64,000 bases of DNA from Trichosphaerium sp. ATCC 40318 (lineage: Eukaryota; Discosea; Flabellinia; Trichosidae), in the NCBI GenBank assembly GCA_038496445.1, contig JALMLS010000277.1, positions 1-64,000 on the forward strand, read 5' to 3'. Each line of letters begins with the position of its first letter. The stretch's first letter is position 1. The notes under the pieces are model-generated. The model was given only the letters and a program-made list of their open reading frames with translations, was not told the origin of the DNA and did no database searches. Below are positions 44,945 to 57,350 of this stretch, piece after piece. Made by a program: the position numbers and the translations under genes.

Positions 44945-45757
44945 AAAAAAAGAAATTCTTCAAAAAACAAAATGCATTTTGATCGGTCTCACTGGCCAAA
45001 ACAGGATTTGTAAATAGCCCAAATAAACAATTTTTCAACAAAAAACTTAGTATGTGGTATTTTTTGTTTGGTATACAAGTTGTAGCGCCCTAATATTTTT
45101 ATATTGCAAGACAAAGAAATAAGGTTATTTCACAAAAATCTGTTTAAGCAGCACCTTGTTTTTAAAGGCAGTCTTGTACGTGGTTCGGTATGCAATTATC
45201 GTAAACTCTACAAGGGCTTGCAATTCGCCTGTCACTTGTACCAGAAGTACTGGATTGTAGTGAAATACTACAACGCTAATATCAAGTCACCAAATTATTA
45301 TTACAGCCTCAAGGGCACCATGTTTACCGTAAAAATCACTAATCAATCAACTATATTTACGCTTTAAACAACTTGAGTGGGTAAAGTGACTCTAGAGTAA
45401 GTCCGGAGAATGACGCAGATGAATATGACTACGACAAGTGTCCTGCTATGGATCGTAAGCTTCAACCTGGTGACGTACGATGACACAACGCTTGAAGTAA
45501 ATTCCAGATTGTGTCCCACATTAAACTAATACACTAACTTTTTTTCTTAGATTACTCAACGGAATCCGAAAAACATTGCACTCAGTGAAATGCTTTTTTT
45601 TTTTTTTTTGGGACACGTGCATTGTATGAAATGGATTAGTGATTCAGTTACTACAGTATAAGATAACTGGGCGTTTTATTATAAATTCTTTACACTGCGT
45701 AGTGTTTTATACTCTAATTAAAGTGTTTTCAATAAGTTGCAGTCGAAACTTTGCGTT
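44945..45757. other. Convergent gap, weak small ORFs only
   Basis: About 800 bp between convergent stops. An 87-codon plus frame at 45104-45367 has no ATG start and no recognisable motif. A 39-codon ATG frame at 45411-45530 (MTQMNMTTTSVLLWIVSFNL) has a hydrophobic start but nothing to support it. A poly(T) run of about 19 lies near 45594-45609. No gene is called. Confidence 0.3.
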
Positions 45758-48109
45758 TTATAAATAGTGTGCATGCGTAATGATAAAGACAGCGACATGA
45801 AGTGGGAATCCTTTATCCCATCTGAACTTGGTTTGCCATTTACTTATTCCAGTATAAGGTTCCCATGTAGTGCCATTCAAACGATATCCTCCTGATTTAG
45901 AATCAGTTGAAGGCCATGCATATTCAGAGTTGTATTTTACCTAAATTGTGAGTTAGAACGGTTTTCTTGTCTTTAGTTTAGGTTTACATACCTTATAGTT
46001 AACAAGGGTGTTTGGTGGGTTTATGACGTTATCTCCATCATATTGACTAAGCTTGAAAACGTATCCAGAACGCTTATCACGAATAAAATCAGCTCCAAAC
46101 TCAAATATTGCTCCTGTATCAGCTTTTCTGACTTCTTGAGGTTTCGTAGAATCTATAACCCAACCACGTGGGCATCCATCACGTAAAGGCCATATCCATA
46201 GCTCCTTACCCTTTGGTTTGTCTTTTGCTTCTTTAGCCTATTCGGAGTAAGAAAAAAGTAAGAAACTGTTTTGGATGTACCCTTTGAAGTCTACGAAGTC
46301 TGGTTTTTTCTTGCTCTTCCTTTCTGATACGATCAATCATTTCCATTTGAGCTCTTTGAGCCTCTTCTGCGTCTTTGACATGTTGGGCTTGTTCAACTTC
46401 ACGCTGTGCTTGGTATTGTCTTCGTTCTTGTTCACGTAGTTGTTCTTCTTTTTCAATCTGTTCGTCACGTCTTTTTTCTTCAGCTTTCCATTCGGCATCC
46501 TGTGCTTTTATACTTGATAGAAGAGCATCAAGCTTACTGTAAGCAGCCAGAACCTTATCAACGAAAGCCTTTGCTTTTGGTAAATCGAGGTACTTAGCCT
46601 AAAACATGTTACCATGGAGCCAAATAGGTTTGATGTGACAAAGATGACGTACTTGTAATTCCTCTACAGCTTCTGTCATATATCGCTTGTGTCTCAAAGC
46701 ATCGTGACTGTTCTTTTGACCAACACGCCTTTCTACCATCTCCAGATTACTTTCATTGCTATCCACAAGGTAATCGACACGATACTCTAACACAAAGTTA
46801 GAAAAAACATAACACCGCTTTGAATAACGTGCTTCTTCTCAAAGGTTCCATTTCAGCTGCTATGATTTTTAACGCTTTTTCCGCGCGTTCTAAAGTATCC
46901 TTCGCAAGAGGTTCATCACTATACTTCTTTGTCATTGGTTCAAGTGCTCGTTTCATGTCTTTTGCTGCTTGTTCCATTTTGTCAGGGTTTTTGTCATCAA
47001 TCCCTTGTGGAAAGTTAGAATGAGTTGTTTCGTATTGTTTTCGAACTTGAGTTCATGCGTACATCTGTGACAGTTTTTGATTTGACCCTCCAAGTTGCGT
47101 CGTAAGTCATTCTTTATTTCGTACTCACGTGACATTGTTTTAATCTTAGTTTCAGCGGTTTTTGCAAAGTCGTCCAAACCTTGGACATATGCAATACCAG
47201 AGGGTGTTGTAAGTTTCTTACGGTATGTCCTTAGTTTCATGTTAAAGAAGCTCAGAGCGGATTTGGCTGCTCTTCCACCATCGTCTTTTTGAAGACCTTC
47301 TTCTATATCACGAGTCTTGGAGGTCATAGTAGTTAAGATGTATTCAGGAACTCCTTCATCGCTTGAATCTTTTTTCGGAAGGGGTGTGGTTTTTACTACT
47401 CCAGGAACTGGTTTAGGAGTATTAGATACCCGAGAGATTGTCTTTGAAGGCACATCTAAGAGTTATAATTAATATGAATGAGTATAAACGTGTGAGTTAC
47501 CTAGCGGTTCTTCCTTGCCAAGTGCTTTTGCAGCTGCTGAAAGAAAGCTATTCATTTCTTCAATCACAGGCTTTACGGTACTGTTATCCGCAAACTTTTC
47601 TTTCAATGGGGCCAAGTCCTTTTCGATAAGCGAAACAGAAGTCTCTAATCTGCTTGTATTGCCTTCGTCCAGATCTACCAAACAAATTAATGGACATAAC
47701 AGAAATAGAGGTAAATACGTACATCTTTGTCCATATTTCTTGTTGTATTGCAGCTTACGTATAAGATCCTTAGCCTCAGCGAAGGCTTCTATCTCTGCAA
47801 TTCTGCCTTTGACATGTTCTACATATTGAGCTTGTTCTTCAAGAAAAGCCTAACAGTAGCAGTTAGAAATCTTGGAATTGCGCTAGTGACCGTACTTTGC
47901 CTTCCGGAGATTGTAATTTCGGCTCAGTGCGCTTTATAGTTCTTAGGACACCATCCAGTGACGATTTTGCGCTTCTGGCGTTGCCTTTCTCAAGGTAGTC
48001 ATCAATACTCCTAAACAACTTATCAAAAAAAAGTTGTCACAAAGCGTCTTTTTTTAGTGTCTCACTTTTGACGTCCTGTAAAGTTTTTTCGGAATGTTTC
48101 AATGCTCAT
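45758..48109 (-). CDS. Coiled-coil protein with unknown C-terminal domain
   Basis: Minus-strand gene, start ATG 48109 (MSIETFRKNFTGRQ), stop at 45758-45760. N-terminal exons read helical text (DYLEKGNARSAKSSLDGVLR, QYVEHVKGRIAEIEAFAEA). A long middle exon (about 47453-46985) has VPGVVKTTPLPKKDSSDEGV, then KSALSFFNMKLRTYRKKLT and a CHRCTHELKF piece. The exon around 46590-46290 on the plus map is a strongly charged coiled coil (EKEEQLREQERRQYQAQREV). The C-terminal 110 residues look globular (LWIWPLRDGCPRGWVIDSTK, IFEFGADFIRDKRSGYVFKL, then RLNGTTWEPYTG) with many Trp and Gly. I do not know this domain. The layout suggests a cytoskeletal or scaffold protein; that is a guess from architecture only. 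Confidence 0.65.
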
Positions 48110-48946
48110 TGTTGATTAGTTGTTATTGTTGTTTGGTTTATTTGATTTGATTTGATCGTGACCTTCGTGATGGATTGGCAAGAAGCAAAATTTCTTTAAC
48201 GTTCAGTGAATCTGATACAAACATGCGTGAACTTTTTTTATTTATGTAATCTCCGTCACGCCCGCTCCCGTGTCGTTTTAAAACCGAAAACCAATATATC
48301 CTTATAATAGACATAGTTTAGTAGGTATTTCAGCGAGGTTAAACGTATACACAACGAACAATGCTTAATCTGCTTTTTGCAGCGATCCATAGATTTCATA
48401 CAAAATATTGTAACATTCAGAGCGCTGTTAGATAGCTTGAGCGGCTACTCTTATTGAGGACCAAAAAGTAATGAGTTTTCTGCTGTTCTAGAAAATGCCA
48501 AGTGAAAATTTGGGTGTCTGATGGCTGATGCAATGATATGGCTGGAAGTGCGTGACTTGTAGACTGTTCAATTTATTCTATGAGTGTACAATACATGTGG
48601 ATAATAATGATAATCGCCTCAAGTCTTGTTGTTTGCGTTCCAGCCATGTTGAAGTATTTTGTAGCGACAAAACTTGAGGGAGACCCTTGACGCAAGTGTA
48701 CACGCCTTGATTTTTTTAACAACTATGGAGCAAATGCTAAGGTAGAAACTACGGAATGAATGTAAAAAAAAAAATAAAGAAAGATTCGACAACATACTAT
48801 TTCCTATATTTATGCTATCCACCAGTGTCTATTCTATAATACGTAGCAACGGCATACAAGAAAACACATGTAAAAGAACATCAGTATTGACCATACAAGT
48901 TTACCAAACGTGTTTAAGTTTTTTTTATTACTTTTATCTACAAAAT
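48110..48946. other. Gap without a recognised gene
   Basis: About 840 bp between the start of the coiled-coil gene and the 3' end of the anoctamin gene. The minus frame 48619-48822 and plus frame 48812-48997 show no motif. No exon with consistent phase was found. Confidence 0.4.
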
Positions 48947-51724
48947 TTAACATGCCAAAGTGCCGTTAACAACAACATCTCCAACCCAAATGTTTGATGG
49001 TGTACAATTACACTTAAAGTGATTACCCGCAAGAACCCAACCAACACCAAGTCTTGAAAAGAGTTGAGGAGCAAACATAACACCAACCTTTCAAAAAAAA
49101 AAAGAACAAAAAAAAGCTTTGTGGATACGGCCAAACAACAACGCCTAAGATGGCTGTGACTAAAGAAAATGCTATCAAAAACCTCTTCATAGTACCCCTA
49201 TAAATATAATTAATGTAACAAGGATAGCTCTATATCACATACCTCAGAGGAGGAGGCGTTTTTGCAAGTTTTAATAAACGCCATGTGTCCAAATAGTATT
49301 CAACAATATTAGCTATTGTAGCCAATATCGTTATCGCTGGGAAGATTGCAATACCTAGGTACATAATATACTGTCTATATAGCAACTCAAGGTACTCAAC
49401 AGCAATATCAAACTCGAACTAGTAACAAATCATTAGAACATTTCGTTTGTACTTCTCTTGGGTAACGTGCCCTTCCTTCTTCTAGATTAGGTCCTGTTTC
49501 TTTCCCTCTACACCCTGCTATCCAGTACCAACAATATGGAATAGCTAACTCAATAAAGTTACCAACAAAAATCTCGACAATGAAAATGAACAATAACTGA
49601 TCTCCAATATCACCAATACCACACCGAAGATAAGGATCGGTTGCTACATCAAGAATAAGTTAAAAAATGAAGTTGTCAAAAATCTAGATAAATTTGGAGG
49701 AGTTTTCACTTTTTTTGATTAGTTGGCTATCACGTGCCACAAAAGCCGCAGTGATATTTTTAAAGTACGAAAAGAAAGCATGCTTGAATGACTTTGGTTA
49801 CGTTATAAAAAGCAGTAGTGTTCCGGACTAATTGTGTTAACTTTACTTACTTGTAAAGTCAATATTGCTATCTACTATAGTAGCAATCTCTCTAATCCAT
49901 CCATCGTTAGGCCTCACAAAAATCAAGAATCTCATAAGAAATAGCGCAGTAATTGTAAGTATTTTGAGGGAATACAGCTTGACAATATAATGATTTCTAA
50001 AAGGTAACAACCAGTAAACACAAAAAATACTACTAACATGTTGACTTTAAAAAAGTACGTACTTGAACCTTGACCAAGTGTAATGCGCTTCAAATTCAGT
50101 CAAGAATTCTGATGCAGTATCAAAAAGATAGTGTGCAATACGAAGTGCTAATGCAATAACAAAAGATAAGAATACACCCAATGAACGTTTTGCTGCATTA
50201 TCCTAAAAGTCAAAATAAGACGGAAGTCATACACAAAAGTCGTTTGTAACAAGGAGCAAATACTAGTATTTGCTATTCCTGTGAACTTACTTGAATAAGT
50301 CCCTGTACTTGAAATACACGCTGAATAATCGCAAGAACACCAGCAACGACAATAGATACGAGAACAATTAATACAAAAAGTACATAACTGAATGCTATCC
50401 TACAATACTGAGGGTGCTTTGGATTCTTGGCTACACCTTTGCTATTCTATAACAAAACAGTTAAACATCTCCACAATGTTACTACAATAAGGTTTTAAGC
50501 ATAGCGGACTCACCTTAATAATATCAAGATCATGCATTCTATATCTTGTTAAATCAGCTTCACCTTTGTTCACAAAATGTTTCCATAAACGTAAACTATA
50601 CAAAGGACTAACAAAAAAAAGTTAGGCATCTTGATATTGCAATCATGTATGTACCCTAATCCAAACCAAACAAGAGAAGATGCAATTGTACTCCATAACC
50701 AATATTGCTTCACTTGATGAGAGTATGTTGAAACATACAAATTCGATGAAAACGCTGTCCACCTGACGAAAAAAAAGGAATAAGAGTCAGCCGACGTTAA
50801 AAGTAAATGTGTACAAATTAAGGGACACAGATGTTTGATTAGGTGTTGTCCATATAGCACTAAATTGTATTGAGTGTAAGAGATAACATGACGTATATTA
50901 GGCCAAAGCAAAAGCATACTTTAAGTCACTAAGAGATTGCCATCCATCATAGTAAAAATGTGGTACGATGTTTACAAGCGCTAACATTTGTGTCACGTGA
51001 CTTCATATCCATAAAATTAAATAGCACGTACATAAAGCCAATATTATGATGTTATAAAGGAGTATAAATCTTGCAAAATCGAAGAACAAATAGACACCTT
51101 GCCCAAACCTTTTGAGTTCAAGTGTCAACAAAAAAAAACATGTTCATCAAAGGTACTTTTTGCCAAGCGTATTTGTTGTAATACAACAGCATCTAGTAAT
51201 ATTGTAAGGCCACGTGCGTGCTGAATTATATTTTGCCTTAATTTAGCACCAGTACGGACGTGCTCATTGCGTACAGCATCGTCAGAAAATGAGTCTTCAC
51301 CCAATCTGTTGGACAGAAAAAAAATTAATAAAATGACAAAAAGGAAAAATGTTACAGCCTTACTTCTGAATGTATGGATATCCGTGACCAGCGAAACGTA
51401 GCTCACAACCCTTGGGAGGCACAAATACATCCCTGTTATACCGTTAGAAGTGTTTTTTCGATTAAATTGTCTGTAATGACCTATTGTCGTATACTGGAAC
51501 GCCAATGATTCCACCTACGCGTGTGAGGCCCTAGTAGAATGAAAATAGTCATACCCATTACCCGACCTATCGTCCGCTGCGTTCTTGACCGCTATATGAG
51601 CGTTAATTATAATGCATGCATACTATATTACCTTATAACGCTTTGTAACTGCCGGAGCTGGAGCGCTCGATTCAAGCTCCATTACGTCGTCTGATTCACC
51701 CGAGTCTATCGATTCCTCAGACAT
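48947..51724 (-). CDS. Anoctamin (TMEM16) family membrane protein
   Basis: Minus-strand gene of about ten exons. Start ATG 51724 with an acidic, Ser-rich beginning (MSEESIDSGESDDVMELESS), stop at 48947-48949. Several membrane helices are visible: RFILLYNIIILALC near 51040, IAFSYVLFVLIVLVSIVVAG near 50370, SLGVFLSFVIALALRI near 50170 and IYLGIAIFPAITIL-like YLGIAIFPAITILATI near 49350. Diagnostic stretches are FLTEFEAHYTWSRFKNHYIV (the LTxwExhrT loop), and FDIAVEYLELLYRQYIMYLG followed by IVEYYLDTWRLLKLAKTPPP, which match the late TMEM16 region with its Ca-binding acidic residues. Anoctamins are calcium-activated chloride channels or lipid scramblases. The short C-terminal exon (NHFKCNCTPSNIWVGDVVV) is unlike the family and its splice is uncertain. 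Confidence 0.75.
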
Positions 51725-52168
51725 GCGAGCGTCCTTGCTGTAAATTAGAGTTATAAGGTCAAATTAGCCAGTTTTCTCCCTTTTGCAGTTTTTGTGTCAC
51801 AACAATAGCACATCTCTGTTAAGGCTTTCAAGATACAGGCGCTCACAGCCTTGCTTTATGCTAACTAAATCAAGCTGCCTACCAAAACCGCCCAATGTTT
51901 GCGGCCAATTGATTTTTATGGAAAGTTGGCCTTGGATTTAATAGTTCGCGTGTTACAATTGTGCCTCACACTGTACCGAAGGAGCAACAGTTTCAAACAA
52001 ACATAGCCTTGCCGTTACAATTACAGCTATCATCTAGTCGATAAAACAACCACAAGAGGAGTCTTCTTGCAGACCCACAACGTATTATCACATTCGTGAC
52101 GTTCATTATGTCAAGTTTGTGATTTCATTGAAACTCGCTAAGTTAATTGCCTTTTTCTCATTTTATCG
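51725..52168. promoter_or_regulatory. Divergent spacer, anoctamin / LRR gene
   Basis: A 444-bp region between opposite start codons, expected to carry both promoters. No named element was found. Confidence 0.35.
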
Positions 52169-54312
52169 ATGGCCCGCGAACATAACAAGCTTTGGAGTAG
52201 TGAATTTGTGGAAGATTTATTGAGTGCAGCCACTGAGGCTAGAGGCTTACGTTCAAAGCAGCTTACAAAAGTTGAGGAGTGCGATGACGTTACTAAGAAC
52301 AAGCGCATACACTCGCTGTTTTATCTTTGCGTTCAAAATATAGCTCAGGTGCGCAAAGCTTTCGTGAACGTCAGTTTTTGGTCTACTAGTGCTGCGGTGG
52401 TGAATGTAGTATGTATGAGGAGCTTATAACCTAACTGCTCAATAGTACATTGAAAACTCTCCCAAAGATACTTTCTCAGGATTACCAGACATCGTGATGG
52501 TACGTAGGCGCTAATAAGACAGTTTTGGCGTGTTTGGGATAGAAATAGTTATCACGCGCCAAATCATACTAAAACGGTAGTATTACTACCCATGAGCTTC
52601 ACCTATTGAAAAGAGAGCGTTTTGTTTTATTTCAGTCACAGTTGATTTATCATACAGGTTAAAGTATGGAAAGTACTCCAAGACGTGCGGGGTTACGCTC
52701 CTGTAAATGATGGCCTTCTACAACACTTTTTAAATAGCGAAATACAGGTTCGTTTTTAACCGCTTGAATGACGGAGTGAGACGCGCTTTTCGTGTATTCA
52801 TTGTTACCAATAGTACCTTGATATTGCTGGATCTCATGTGCATAAAACCTTGACACAGCTAGGCTCTGTATGCGTGAACTTGAGATATTTAAACATTTCA
52901 AGATGCAAAAAAGTGCGTTTTGGTTTTGCTTAAGTTTCTATTTTTTTTCTCGTTCTGTAAAACATATAATTCCTTCTATTGCTTTTGATTGCATACTCAA
53001 TAACGTCTTCTATACCACATAATTTTTTCAGTCATCTAAGATATAGGTCAACTCCGCTGTGGCGAGTTCAATCATAAACTCTTGTTCATGTTTGCATGCA
53101 CTTCGAATTGCAGATTTACGGAGTATAAATGAAGCTACACTCATGTCTATAAACAAATTAACTGGCCTTAAACTATTGGATGTATCTAATACAAAGATAA
53201 CGAACAACGTGCTCATCTCTTACAAAAAACTTGTAAATCTTTCAGAACTTGTTTTGAGCACATGTGGCAATATCAAAGATGCAACATTAGCCAGCGTTCT
53301 ACCTCATTTTACAAAACTACACACATTATATGTAAGAGGTGTAGCAGGAAAGCATACCTTAATTTCATTAACGACACTACCTATAAACTTGATAACGCTG
53401 GACATATCAGGTTTGTTTTGATATTCTCACAATATTCCTCTTTTATTCGCACTTTTTGTCGTAACTTTGCATGGTTTTGTTATTGACTGTTGACTTTTTA
53501 GAAACAGTGATAATGCAACCAACAGTATTAGAGAAGCTTATGGGTAGTAAAACATGTGCTTCATTGACAGCATTAGATCTTGCTTTTGTTAGTGCTCTAG
53601 AAAAGTCAGCAGAGTATGCAACTAAAATACTATCTGCATTATGTAAAAATTGTACAAAACTCAAAGTTCTTAATGTCTCAGGTACGCACAATATATAATG
53701 CACATGCATACCCATAGGTAACTCACATAAACTATTTATAGGCGGTCAAATACAGACATCTTGTAAAAAATTGGAACAATTAAGCAACTTAGAAAGTCTT
53801 TACTTAACAAACTCTCGTTCAGTCTATAAACGTGATTTTGATACACGCTCATATACAAACTTGAAGACTCTTTTATTTAACTATACAACACCACTTAAAC
53901 TACCATATATTGGTACAAACACAACACTTCAAGTACTTGACTTGAGCAATTCTTCGTTTTCGAATTTCGAGGCTCTGGAAAGACTCACAAACTTGCAAGT
54001 TCTTAAACTTGGCGGATTAAAGGTAGCGTCAATATTAAACAATATATTATCTATACCTATATTATCACGTGCTTAAATTGAAAACAAAAAAATAAACATT
54101 TCGAATGAACGCTTTTGACTTTTTTTTAGGTTAGTTATGACCAAGCGGTAAATATTGCTTTAAACTGCAAGTTCCTGAAGACTTTTGACTTGAGTTCATG
54201 TCGTAGTATACCTATAAAGAAAAGGCGCCATTTGTTACGTACTTTACGTACTACAAAAGATCTCACTGCTTCTGAAATCAAACCCAAAAGAAAAAAACAA
54301 AGACGTAAATAA
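52169..54312 (+). CDS. LRR protein (AMN1/FBXL-like solenoid)
   Basis: Start ATG 52169 (MAREHNKLWSSEFVEDLLSA), TAA at 54310-54312. About eight exons: 52169-52348, about 52448-52499, about 52659-52748, about 52821-52927, 53049-about 53410, about 53500-53680, about 53741-54023 and about 54131-54312. The repeats are degenerate cysteine-type LRRs: YLDIAGS, LRYLNISRCKK, LKLLDVSNTKI, LSELVLSTCGNI, LTALDLAFVS, LKVLNVSG, LQVLDLSNSSF and LKTFDLSSCRSI. There is no clear F-box; the first 90 residues are helical. The tail is very basic (TASEIKPKRKKQRRK), so a nuclear or nucleolar site is possible. It is unrelated in sequence to the F-box/LRR tandem family at the left end, whose repeats are far more uniform. 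Confidence 0.75.
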
Positions 54313-54453
54313 ATAAGAAAACTGATTAGAATTCTCAATTTGTAAGCAAACTTTTTATGAGTCGTTTTTAGTTAATACATTCGCGAAGTTGCTAAGCATT
54401 CAAAAAAAAAAAAAAGTGAATGGAATGCATGAAGAAAATGTTGACTCCTTTTA

Positions 54454-56868
54454 TTATTGGATACCAAGCTTAGATTTGAGTTGTTGCTTCTCTGATGCGT
54501 AAGATATAGCTTCATCAATGAGTGCTCCATAATTCTCTAAACATTTTTTGTTAACACAAAACGTGAACGAAACAATAAAGCACTTTGCGTTTGAGGAAAA
54601 AAAAATCGAAGCAAGGTAGAACAAACAACGTACGTTTATCAGAAGCCTTAGCATAGAATGACGATAATACTTCTATACGATCTGTGTTGAAAGAAAACAC
54701 CATTGTTAATTGTTTTACTTCTGCTGTAGTCACCTATTTTTGGAAAACGAACGTCAGGTTTGATGTGCCAAAAAATGAGTCTGTTTGGGCGTTGTAGACT
54801 TTTTCTTCCCAACAAAAGCGAGTTGAGACGTACCGTTTGCAAATTTGGTAATGCTGCTCGCACAATTTCCAATTGTTTCGAGGCGTACTTTTCGCCTTTG
54901 ACTGCGTTCAAGACAGCAGGGAAACTGTTTACTATAACAAAGTTAGCTCACATAAAACAAACGAAAAATTCGTACACGTGGCAGGGTTTGGTCCTTGTGA
55001 TGGAGGTCCTCCTTGTTGAGGAGGATAATGTCCTGGTGGTCCTTGTCCTGGTGGTGGATGTTGTCCTGGTGGTCCCCCTTGTTGTGGAGGGTACTGCCCT
55101 GGAGGTGGGTGTTGTCCTGGTGGTCCTTGTCCTGGAGGTCCGCCTTGCTGAGGGGGGTATTGTCCTGGTGGTCCTCCTTGTTGTGGAGGATACTGTCCTG
55201 GAGGTCCTTGTCCTGGAGGATGTTGTCCTGGTGGATGCTGTCCTGGTGGTCCTTGGCCTGGAGGAGGATGTTGTCCTGGTGGTCCTCCTTGTTGTGGAGG
55301 GTACTGCCCTGGTGGTCCTTGTCCTGGAGGTGGATGTTGACCTGGTGGCCCGCCTTGTTGTGGAGGGTACTGCCCAGGAGGTCCTTGCCCTGGAGGAGGG
55401 TGTTGTCCTGGTGGACCGCCTTGTTGAGGAGGCCGTTGTCCTGAACCATAGCCTGGTGGTCCTTGTTGACCAGGAGGTCCTTGACCTGGAGGTGGATGTT
55501 GACCTGGTGGCCCGCCTTGTTGTGGAGGATATTGACCTGGAGGCGCTTGGCCAGGGCGTTGTCCTGAGCCGTATCCAGGCGGTCCTTGTTGACCTGGAGG
55601 ATGTTGTCCTGGTGGCGGATGTTGACCTGGAGGTCCGCCTTGTTGAGGAGGACGTTGACCTGAACCATAGCCTGGTGGTCCTTGCTGGCCGGGAGGTCTT
55701 TGTTGGCCAGGAGGTCCTTGTTGTGGAGGATATTGGCCCCCTGGAGGTGCTTGACCAGGGCGTTGACCTGAACCATACCCTGGAGGTCCTTGCTGATTAG
55801 GAGGGTGTTGTCCTGGAGGTGGATGCTGACCAGGAGGTCCTCCTTGTTGTGGAGGCCGTTGTCCAGAACCGTAGCCAGGTGGTCCTTGTTGACCAGGAGG
55901 TCTTTGTTGTCCAGGAGGTCCTCCTTGATGAGGAGGATATTGACCAGGAGGTCCACCTTGTTGTGGAGGGCGTTGTCCAGAGCCATAGCCTGGTGGTGCT
56001 TGTTGACCCGGTGGTGCTTGACCAGGGCGTTGTCCAGAACCATAGCCTGGAGGTCCTTGCTGATTAGGAGGACGATATTGTCCGCCTTGAGGTCCTTGAG
56101 GAGGGTACTGACCAGGAGGTCTTTGTTGTCCAGGAGGTCCTCCTTGATGAGGAGGATATTGACCAGGAGGGCCGCCTTGTTGTGGAGGGCGTTGTCCAGA
56201 ACCGTAGCCTGGTGGACCTTGTTGCCCTGGAGGACGATACGGTTGTTGTCCAGGTGGAGGGTATTGACCAGGAGGGCGTTGTCCAGGAGGGCCTTGGTGA
56301 GGAGGATATTGACCACCTGGTGGTCCTTGTTGACCTGGAGGTCCATATTGGCTGTTTGCGTATTGTGGTGGTTGCTGTTGTTGGTTATACGAGCTGTAAG
56401 ACGTCTAATAATAAAAGCGTTAAGAGAAAACGTTTTTTGGCCAATAATACGAACGTACCGGTGGACCGTAACCTGGGTTTGGTGCTCCGCCTTGTGGTGG
56501 GCCTAAAAAGCGTTTAGAAAATTAAATTGGTGGGTTTAACGTGTGAACGCGTGTATTTGTTTTAATAATACTTACCTTGATATTGTCCACCTTGTCCAGG
56601 GCCTTGGTGAAGACCTGTGCCTGGAATGCTCATTGAAGGAAACGCAAGCGGTGCGCCTGGCTGCTGACCGTATCCTTGCTGTGGAGGGCCACCTACAAAA
56701 AAAATTAACGTTGGAAAAAAGTATTTTTGTTTTATAATAGTGTTACCGGGTACATAATTGCCGGGAGGCGCGCCGTAAGCTTAAAATACATACATAAGAA
56801 AATAAAAAACACAAATATTCAGGAACAGGTGTTGTACGTTGTTGGCCATATGGCCCGGGATATGCCAT
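54454..56868 (-). CDS. PGQ-rich low-complexity protein with DUF4476
   Basis: Start ATG 56868 (MAYPGPYGQQ), stop at 54454-54456. Small exons (YGAPPGNYVPG; GPPQQGYGQQPGAPLAFPSM; GGAPNPGYGPP) lead into a large exon of about 1.4 kb of GQYPPQQGGPP and GPPGYGSGQRP repeats. The reading frame through the tract is fixed by both flanks: SYNQQQQPPQYANSQYGPPG on one side and GGPPSQGPNPAT on the other. The C-terminal 120 residues (NAVKGEKYASKQLEIVRAAL; VTTAEVKQLTMVFSFNTDRI; LENYGALIDEAISYASEKQQ) fit DUF4476, a small helical domain found in protists, animals and bacteria. Annexin A7 and other proteins carry similar PGQ-rich N-termini that self-associate. Function unknown; condensate formation is an inference. 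Confidence 0.75.
54985..56390 (-). repeat. Coding GPPGQ tandem repeat tract
   Basis: About 1.4 kb of degenerate repeats with units of roughly 33-36 nt and larger copies of about 100-150 nt (cctggtggtccttgttg and cctccttgttgtggagg on the plus strand). The third-base pattern leaves other frames open on both strands for hundreds of codons, which yields misleading ORFs. Confidence 0.85.
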
Positions 56869-57350
56869 TTGCTCTTAGGGGATATTTAATCTAATTAGAG
56901 TTGATAAAAAGAAGTGCTGTGAAAGCGTGAGACTAATGTTTACCTTTTTTAGCGCATATTGTCGGTCAGAATTGGATCATCTATCATTCTTTGTGAGACT
57001 GACGGTATTACACTACGCCGTGCTCCAAATAGGACAAGTTAAAGTGTTCACTGTGCAAACTACGGGTAAAACATAGGGTAGTTGCGGAGTACATGGGCGC
57101 GCTAGTCGTAGAACCAAATATAAAAACATGCGTTACTTTCCAAGTCCTTCGGTCTTATTTTACTATGCTTTATTCCCTACGATGGTGCACACCTTTCGTC
57201 AATGCTACTCACCAATGTACTTTTCTTAAAATTACATCACGTGATAAATAACAGACTGAAAAGAAACCGTTTCTTCAAACAGGAAAAAAATGTATTCGAT
57301 AAAATTCACAATCTCTTTCAAGTCAATAGCGCTGATCGAGGCCGGATAGG
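56869..57350. promoter_or_regulatory. Divergent spacer, PGQ gene / metalloprotease
   Basis: A 482-bp gap between opposite start codons. It contains a TCACGTGA palindrome at 57237-57244, about 110 bp upstream of the metalloprotease start. No exon was found. Confidence 0.4.

Noticed and set aside
45104-45367. 87-codon plus ORF in the gap after CAD
   Set aside because: No ATG start, no motif, and odd composition. Nothing supports coding beyond openness.
54943-56346. 467-codon minus ORF and long plus ORFs in the PGQ tract
   Set aside because: They are off-frame readings of the same repeat (LLVNKDHQ units on minus, VVLVVEG units on plus). The PGQ frame is the one continuous with flanking exons and with the DUF4476 end.
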